DNA of 64,000 nucleotides from Limnohabitans sp. Rim28. GTDB taxonomy: Bacteria > Pseudomonadota > Gammaproteobacteria > Burkholderiales > Burkholderiaceae_C. Positions 59,386 through 64,000 of this stretch are shown piece by piece (position 1 is the stretch's first letter; the number at the start of each line of letters is the position of its first letter). Made by a program: the position numbers and the translations under genes. The DNA lies in the NCBI RefSeq assembly GCF_000293865.2, contig NZ_ALKN02000003.1, positions 203,571 through 267,570 of the forward strand, given 5' to 3'. The notes beneath the pieces were generated by a model, which saw only the letters and a list, made by a program, of their open reading frames with translations, was not told the origin of the DNA and did not search any database.

Positions 59386-61398
59386 ATGTGGGCTGAAGCG
59401 GGCCACATGGCCTTGATCATGGCGGCTTGGGTCGCCTTGGCACAAGCGGTGCTGCCGCTGTGGGGCAGTTTGTCGCCGCAGCGCGCAGGTTGGCAAACGC
59501 TGGCCAGGCCTTTGGCGCAGTTGCAACTGGCCTTGATTGTGTGGTCGTTTGGCGCTTTGTGGCATGCGTTTTATGTGCACGATTTCAGTGTCGTGTATGT
59601 GGCCAACAATTCCAACACCTTGCTGCCCACGCCTTACCGCCTCTCGGCGATTTGGGCGGGTCACGAGGGCTCTTTGGTGCTGTGGGTGTTGATGCTGGCG
59701 CTGTGGTCGGTGGCGGTGGCCACTTTTTCCAAGCGTTTGCCACAGGCGCTGGTGGCGCAAGTGCTGGGCGTCATGGGCGCGGTGTCGGTGGGCTTTTTGG
59801 TCTTCATCTTGACTTTGTCGAACCCATTTGCCCGACAGTTCCCGGCCCCTGCCGAGGGGCGCGACTTGACGCCCTTGCTGCAAGACCCGGGTTTGGTCAT
59901 TCACCCACCGATGCTCTACATGGGCTATGTGGGCTTGTCGGTGGCGTTTGCTTTTGCCATGGCCGCCTTGTTATCGGGGCGGCTCGATGCCGCGTGGGCG
60001 CGTTGGGCACGGCCTTGGACGGTGGCGGCCTGGGGCTTTTTGACGCTGGGCATTGCGCTGGGGTCTTGGTGGGCTTATTACGAATTGGGCTGGGGCGGCT
60101 GGTGGTTTTGGGACCCGGTAGAAAACGCCTCGCTCATGCCCTGGCTGGTGGCCACGGCGCTCATCCATTCGCTCATGGTCACCGACAAGCGTGGGCAGTT
60201 CAAGGCCTGGACGGTGCTCTTGGCCATTGGTGCGTTTTCACTCAGTTTGCTCGGCACCTTCCTGGTGCGCTCGGGCGTGTTGACTTCGGTGCACGCCTTT
60301 GCCACCGACCCCGGCCGGGGGGTGTTCATCTTGCTGTTTTTGGTGGTGGTGGTGGGTGTGTCGCTGGCTTTGTTTGCCTGGCGCGCGCCGCAGTGGGCCA
60401 ATGCCTCGCAGCCCGTGGTGGGTTCGCGTGAATCGTTTTTGTTGCTCAACAGTGTGCTCTTGGTGGTGGCCATGGCGGCGGTGTTGCTGGGCACTTTGTA
60501 CCCCCTCATCATCGATGCGCTGAACTTGGGCAAGTTGTCGGTGGGGCCGCCGTATTTCGACCGGGTCTTTGTGCCGCTGATGGTGCCACTGCTCTTGGCG
60601 ATGGTGCCTGGCACGGTGGTGCCTTGGCATGTGGCCCGCTGGGCTGCGGTGCGCTCGGTCTTGGTGCCGGGGGCCTTGGCGCTTTTGTTGGCCAGTGCGT
60701 GGGCCACTTGGGGCGCCGCGCCGCAGGACGCCGAGGCCGTCACCACGACCGGCGGTTGGCTCACGGTGATGGGCGGCACGCTGGGCGGCTGGATCGTGTT
60801 GTCAGGTGTTTGGCAAATCGTGCAGCGCCTGCGTTTGGCGGGCTCACCGGGCTTGGCTTGGTGGGGCATGCAGGTCGCGCACTTGGGCGTGGCCGTGTTG
60901 GTGTTGGGCATCACCGGCGTCAAGTCTTTTGAGGTGGAGCGTGACGTGCGTTTGGGCCAGGGTGATTCGGTCACGGTGGCGGGCGTGCGTTACCAACTGA
61001 TCAGCGTGGGCAACCATTTGGGCCCCAACTATTTGGCCTTGCGCGCGGAAGTGCACTTGTTTGAAGGCGGGCCAGGCCGTGAGCGGCAGGTGGGCACCTT
61101 GAAGCCCGAAAAGCGCCGTTATGTGTCCAGTGCCATGCCCATGACCGAAGCCGGGATTGACCGCAACCTGTGGCGTGACCGCTATGTCTCTTTGGGCGAG
61201 CCCTTGGCAGGCGAACCACCGCAGTGGAGCTTTCGGGTCTACCACAAGCCCTTTGTGTCGTGGATTTGGCTGGGAGCGGTGTTCATGGTTTTGGGCGGCG
61301 GCTTGGCGGCGTTTGACAGGCGTTACCGGCAAGCCCCAGTGAGGTCCGGTGCCAGCGCCGCGAAAGTGGTCTCGTCCAAGATGGGGGTGACCGCGTGA
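59386..61398 (+). CDS. ccmF: Cytochrome c haem lyase subunit CcmF
   Basis: 670 residues, about fifteen membrane helices. WGGWWFWDPVENASLMPW is the WWD haem-binding motif; flanking periplasmic His residues are in SAIWAGHEGS and ATALIHSLMVTDKRG. Ligates haem onto the CXXCH of apocytochromes together with CcmH and CcmI. Ends just before ccmG. Confidence 0.96.
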   Translation: MWAEAGHMALIMAAWVALAQAVLPLWGSLSPQRAGWQTLARPLAQLQLALIVWSFGALWHAFYVHDFSVVYVANNSNTLLPTPYRLSAIWAGHEGSLVLWVLMLALWSVAVATFSKRLPQALVAQVLGVMGAVSVGFLVFILTLSNPFARQFPAPAEGRDLTPLLQDPGLVIHPPMLYMGYVGLSVAFAFAMAALLSGRLDAAWARWARPWTVAAWGFLTLGIALGSWWAYYELGWGGWWFWDPVENASLMPWLVATALIHSLMVTDKRGQFKAWTVLLAIGAFSLSLLGTFLVRSGVLTSVHAFATDPGRGVFILLFLVVVVGVSLALFAWRAPQWANASQPVVGSRESFLLLNSVLLVVAMAAVLLGTLYPLIIDALNLGKLSVGPPYFDRVFVPLMVPLLLAMVPGTVVPWHVARWAAVRSVLVPGALALLLASAWATWGAAPQDAEAVTTTGGWLTVMGGTLGGWIVLSGVWQIVQRLRLAGSPGLAWWGMQVAHLGVAVLVLGITGVKSFEVERDVRLGQGDSVTVAGVRYQLISVGNHLGPNYLALRAEVHLFEGGPGRERQVGTLKPEKRRYVSSAMPMTEAGIDRNLWRDRYVSLGEPLAGEPPQWSFRVYHKPFVSWIWLGAVFMVLGGGLAAFDRRYRQAPVRSGASAAKVVSSKMGVTA

Positions 61399-62009
61399 GC
61401 GCGATGAGCACACCTGCGACAAGCCGACGCATGCCGCGCTGGGTGTTTGTGCCGCTGGCGCTGTTTTTGGGCATGGCGGTGTTTTTGGCGGTAGGTCTCA
61501 CGCGCAACCCACAAGAAATTCCCTCGCCACTCATCGGCCAGCCTGCGCCTGCTTTCAAGCTGCCTTTGGTGGGTGGGTCTGGGGTGTTTGGTGCCGAGCA
61601 ATTCAAAGGGCAAGTTTCGCTGGTCAACCTGTGGGCCACCTGGTGCGCGGGGTGCAAAGAGGAGCATCCGATGTTGATGGCCCTGTCCCGTCAGCCGGGC
61701 TTGCAAATGGTGGGCATCAATTACAAAGAGCTGCAAGCCTCGGAGTTGTCAGGCCAAGACCCTTTGAGCCCAGACGCTCAGCAAAAAGCCACGGCGCGCA
61801 GCCAAGCCTGGTTGCAAAAACAAGGTCAAGCTTTTGGGGTGAACCTGCTCGATCTGGATGGTCGGGTGGGCATGGATTTTGGTGTGTACGGTTTGCCGGA
61901 GACCTATTTGATAGACCGTGAGGGCGTGGTGCGTTTCAAGCACGCTGGGGCTTTGACGCCCGAAGTTTTGCAGCAGAAATTGCTGCCCTTGATGCGGAGT
62001 CTGCAGTGA
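61395..62009 (+). CDS. ccmG: Thiol:disulfide reductase CcmG/DsbE
   Basis: 204 residues from GTG 61395 (GTGA overlap with ccmF) or 201 from ATG 61404. N-terminal membrane anchor, thioredoxin fold with the WCAGC active site (Cys about 84 and 87). Keeps apocytochrome cysteines reduced. PETYLIDREGVVRFKHAG is the typical cis-Pro region. Confidence 0.95.
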   Translation: MSAMSTPATSRRMPRWVFVPLALFLGMAVFLAVGLTRNPQEIPSPLIGQPAPAFKLPLVGGSGVFGAEQFKGQVSLVNLWATWCAGCKEEHPMLMALSRQPGLQMVGINYKELQASELSGQDPLSPDAQQKATARSQAWLQKQGQAFGVNLLDLDGRVGMDFGVYGLPETYLIDREGVVRFKHAGALTPEVLQQKLLPLMRSLQ

Positions 62010-62593
62010 GGCGCTTGGTGTTTTCTCTAGAGCGAAAAGCCATGCAGGGTGTTTTGGCCAGTGCGTTGTGGGGGGCTGTTTCGTTGGGTGCCCAAGCGCA
62101 GAGTACGCCTGTGGCGCCAATGGCCCCGACTGCGCCGGTGGCGCCAATGGCCCCGACTGCGCCGGGTGTTCAAGCGACCCTGCCGGGCGTGGGGGCCACC
62201 GTTTTGGCTCAGGGTGATGCGCCCATGAGCGCACCGATTCAAGCGCGCTGGGACCACATCGCGGCCGAGCTGCGCTGCTTGGTGTGCCAAAACGAATCCT
62301 TGGCTTCTTCGAATGCCGAGTTGGCGGTGGACTTGCGCCGCGAGGTGCGCAGCCTGATCGAGCAAGGGCAAAGTGACGCCGACATCCGCAGCTTTTTGGT
62401 CAAACGCTATGGTGACTTTGTGCTTTACAAGCCAGAAGTCAAACCGGTGACTTGGCTGCTGTGGTTTGGCCCCTTTGTTTTGCTCTTGGGTGCGCTGGCT
62501 GTGGCCCTTCGCCTGATGCGCCGCACACCCGCCGTGCCTGCAGCCTTGTCCGACAGCGAACGCGCGCGCGTTCGCCAACTGCTGGAGTCCTGA
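62006..62593 (+). CDS. ccmH: Cytochrome c biogenesis protein CcmH
   Basis: 195 residues from GTG 62006 (overlaps the ccmG stop); an ATG at 62042 is also possible. Signal peptide, then a low-complexity Ala/Pro insert (about 33-55), then the core with RCLVCQ (Cys about 91 and 94) that takes part in thiol exchange with apocytochromes, and a C-terminal membrane helix. The insert is encoded by a perfect 27-bp tandem repeat and is not part of the usual CcmH. Confidence 0.93.
   Translation: MRRLVFSLERKAMQGVLASALWGAVSLGAQAQSTPVAPMAPTAPVAPMAPTAPGVQATLPGVGATVLAQGDAPMSAPIQARWDHIAAELRCLVCQNESLASSNAELAVDLRREVRSLIEQGQSDADIRSFLVKRYGDFVLYKPEVKPVTWLLWFGPFVLLLGALAVALRLMRRTPAVPAALSDSERARVRQLLES
62111..62164 (+). 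repeat. Perfect 27-bp tandem repeat inside ccmH
   Basis: Two identical 27-bp units, 62111-62137 and 62138-62164, each encoding VAPMAPTAP in frame. It preserves the reading frame, so copy number could vary without breaking ccmH. Confidence 0.95.
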
Positions 62594-63825
62594 TGTCCTT
62601 TTTGCCGCCTTGGATGGGTTTGATCTTGCTGCTGCTGTGCATGGGTGGCTTGGCGGCCTGGGTTGTTCAGCGGGGTTTGACGCAAACAGTGGATGAGCAA
62701 GACGGGGATGTGCAGTCCCAGATCAACCGACAGATTCACCAACAACACCTGGCCGATTTGGACAGATCTTTGAGCGAAGGCCGCTTGAATACAGCGCAAC
62801 ACCAATCTGCCCGGGATGAGTTGTTGCGCCATGTGTTGGACGACGCGGCGCAGGCCGTTGGTCCCCCCTCTGGCGGTGGTTTGACGGTGTCATGGCGCTG
62901 GCTGGTGGCCGGCTTGGTGCTGCTCAGCGGCTTGAGTTACTGGCTATTGGGCGCGCCCCAAACTTGGTGGGCTGCACCTTTGAGCCAGCGCGTCAAGATC
63001 GTGGCCACAAGCCCTGACCAATTGGCCGAGCAAACCCGGCAGTGGTTGCAGACCACCGAAAAAAGACCCGAGGACGCCGAGGCCTGGTTGACCTTGGCGC
63101 GTTTGCATGCCGCTCAAAATGCGCACGCCTTGTCTGAGCAAGCCTTGGCGCGTGTGCTGACCTTGGCGCCCGAGCCCGATCTGTGGCTAGAGCGCGCACA
63201 AATGAAAGCCTTGAGCGTGGGTGGCGTCTATGCGGGAGAGCCGTGGCAGTGGATTCAAAACGTCTTGCGAGATCAACCGCTGCATCTGAATGCCCTGGTC
63301 TTGGCCGGCAGCGCGGCTTTGTCAGAAAAAAAGTACGCGGCAGCGCAAAAATATTGGCAACAAGCCTTGAGCCTTGTGCCCGCCAACAGTGAGGCCGCTG
63401 AAGGTCTACAGCAAGCCGTAGAAAAGACGGCTCAGTGGCTGCAAGCGCAAGGGGCCGAGGTGAAAGCAGCGGGCGGTCCGGCCGATCAGCAGCCCTTGAT
63501 TCAGGGGGAGGTTCGCGTCTCTCCTGAAGTGCAAAGCCAAATTGGCGCAGGGGCTACTTTGTTTGTCTATGCCTTGGCCGAGGGGTCGCGTCGCCCCGTG
63601 GCCATCTGGCGCGACACGCCGGCATCCTGGCCTGTGCGCTTTGCCTTGAGCGACAGCATGGGCATGGGCGCGCCGCCGGTGCTGTCATCCTTGGCACAAG
63701 TTCGCTTGGTGGCCCGCATCTCGAAAACGGGATCGGCGCAAAAGCAAGAGGGTGATTTCCAGGTCGAACTGCCCGGCGTGAAGACGGGCGTGCAGGGCGT
63801 GGTGCTTCAGATCTCGGGTCGTTAA
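62593..63825 (+). CDS. ccmI: Cytochrome c biogenesis protein CcmI/CycH
   Basis: 410 residues from ATG 62593 (TGATG junction with ccmH). N-terminal membrane helix, CcmI segment INRQIHQQHLADLDRSLSEG, second helix, then TPR repeats (about 170-300: AEAWLTLARLHAAQNAHALS, EKKYAAAQKYWQQALSLVPA) and a C-terminal periplasmic domain. Binds the apocytochrome C-terminus and hands it to CcmF/H. Confidence 0.93.
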   Translation: MSFLPPWMGLILLLLCMGGLAAWVVQRGLTQTVDEQDGDVQSQINRQIHQQHLADLDRSLSEGRLNTAQHQSARDELLRHVLDDAAQAVGPPSGGGLTVSWRWLVAGLVLLSGLSYWLLGAPQTWWAAPLSQRVKIVATSPDQLAEQTRQWLQTTEKRPEDAEAWLTLARLHAAQNAHALSEQALARVLTLAPEPDLWLERAQMKALSVGGVYAGEPWQWIQNVLRDQPLHLNALVLAGSAALSEKKYAAAQKYWQQALSLVPANSEAAEGLQQAVEKTAQWLQAQGAEVKAAGGPADQQPLIQGEVRVSPEVQSQIGAGATLFVYALAEGSRRPVAIWRDTPASWPVRFALSDSMGMGAPPVLSSLAQVRLVARISKTGSAQKQEGDFQVELPGVKTGVQGVVLQISGR

Positions 63826-63893
63826 CACGGGCTGCAAGCCACTTGCACAGTGCGCCTGCAGATCACTTGCAAGGCTGGCCCGCAGCCGCCTTG

Positions 63894-64000
63894 TCAGCCT
63901 TGACGCAATTTTCGCGAATGGCTGTGCACCGCCTCGACCAGCGCGGACACATGCTCCGGCGGGGTGTATTGGCTGATGCCGTGGCCCAGGTTGAAGATGT
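63894..64000 (-). CDS. hemE: Uroporphyrinogen decarboxylase, C-terminal end
   Basis: Partial; 35 codons visible to the TGA at 63894-63896. The end reads [20 protein letters not shown] then [14 protein letters not shown], the characteristic HemE C-terminus. HemE makes coproporphyrinogen III on the shared haem/bacteriochlorophyll branch. Convergent with ccmI; the 68-bp gap between holds only short CACTTGCA repeats. Confidence 0.9.
   Translation of the reverse strand, partial: IFNLGHGISQYTPPEHVSALVEAVHSHSRKLRQG

Overview
This window is a contiguous bacteriochlorophyll-a photosynthesis gene cluster from what looks like an aerobic, GC-rich betaproteobacterium (Burkholderiales, Comamonadaceae-like). 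The family evidence is a pufBALMC-type reaction-centre operon with a four-haem PufC, crtA/crtC/crtD of the spheroidenone pathway, an LH2-type pucBA pair, the oxygen-dependent cyclase acsF with no bchE in view, PpaA/AerR and PpsR regulators, and a HiPIP gene. The genus is an inference from gene content; there is no rRNA or tRNA gene here to test it.

Layout. (1) 1-12771, all plus strand and tightly coupled: bchX(partial)-bchY-bchZ-pufB-[unrecognised 74-aa membrane protein]-pufA-pufL-pufM-pufC-crtA-crtD-crtC-pucB-pucA-pucC-[28-aa membrane peptide], ending at a terminator shared with a convergent RRM RNA-binding protein gene. (2) 13.8-24.65 kb: a non-photosynthetic ureide/hydantoin-type catabolic island (racemase, five-gene oligopeptide-type ABC transporter, amidase, ureidoglycolate lyase, GntR regulator, M20 amidohydrolase). 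(3) 42080 down to 24700, minus strand: bchF-N-B-H-L-M-lhaA-puhA-B-C-acsF-puhE-crtI-crtB-BLUF, fourteen known genes plus a blue-light sensor, with no gap above about 41 bp. (4) 42.3-44.65 kb: ppaA/aerR and ppsR. (5) 44.7-49.8 kb, plus: bchG-bch2-bchP-tspO-alpha/beta hydrolase. (6) 55.8-49.8 kb, minus: NnrU-family gene, then bchI-bchD-bchO, then a NhaP2-type antiporter. (7) 56.0-63.8 kb, plus: HiPIP, then a complete ccmABCDEFGHI cytochrome c maturation operon. The end of hemE lies at the right edge on the minus strand.

How it works together. bchH/I/D, bchM, acsF, bchN/B/L, bchF, bchX/Y/Z, bchG and bchP cover most of bacteriochlorophyll synthesis (bchC is expected just left of the window). crtB/I/C/D/A make spheroidene/spheroidenone-type carotenoids (crtE and crtF are not in view). 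puf, puh and puc encode reaction centre and antennae; three BCH-family transporters, puhB, puhC and puhE assemble them. ccm genes mature the PufC haems and HiPIP is a candidate electron donor to PufC. PpsR-type palindromes (TGT-N12-ACA) lie at the starts of the bchF, bchG, bchI and, unexpectedly, ccmA transcription units.

Most interesting points: an unrecognised single-span membrane protein gene inserted between pufB and pufA; an LH2 alpha subunit with Phe44-Leu45, the B800-820 signature; a stand-alone BLUF protein with every key AppA residue, encoded with crtIB and separate from PpaA, suggesting a split AppA; a PpsR-type site in front of the ccm operon; and a catabolic island sitting inside the photosynthesis cluster.
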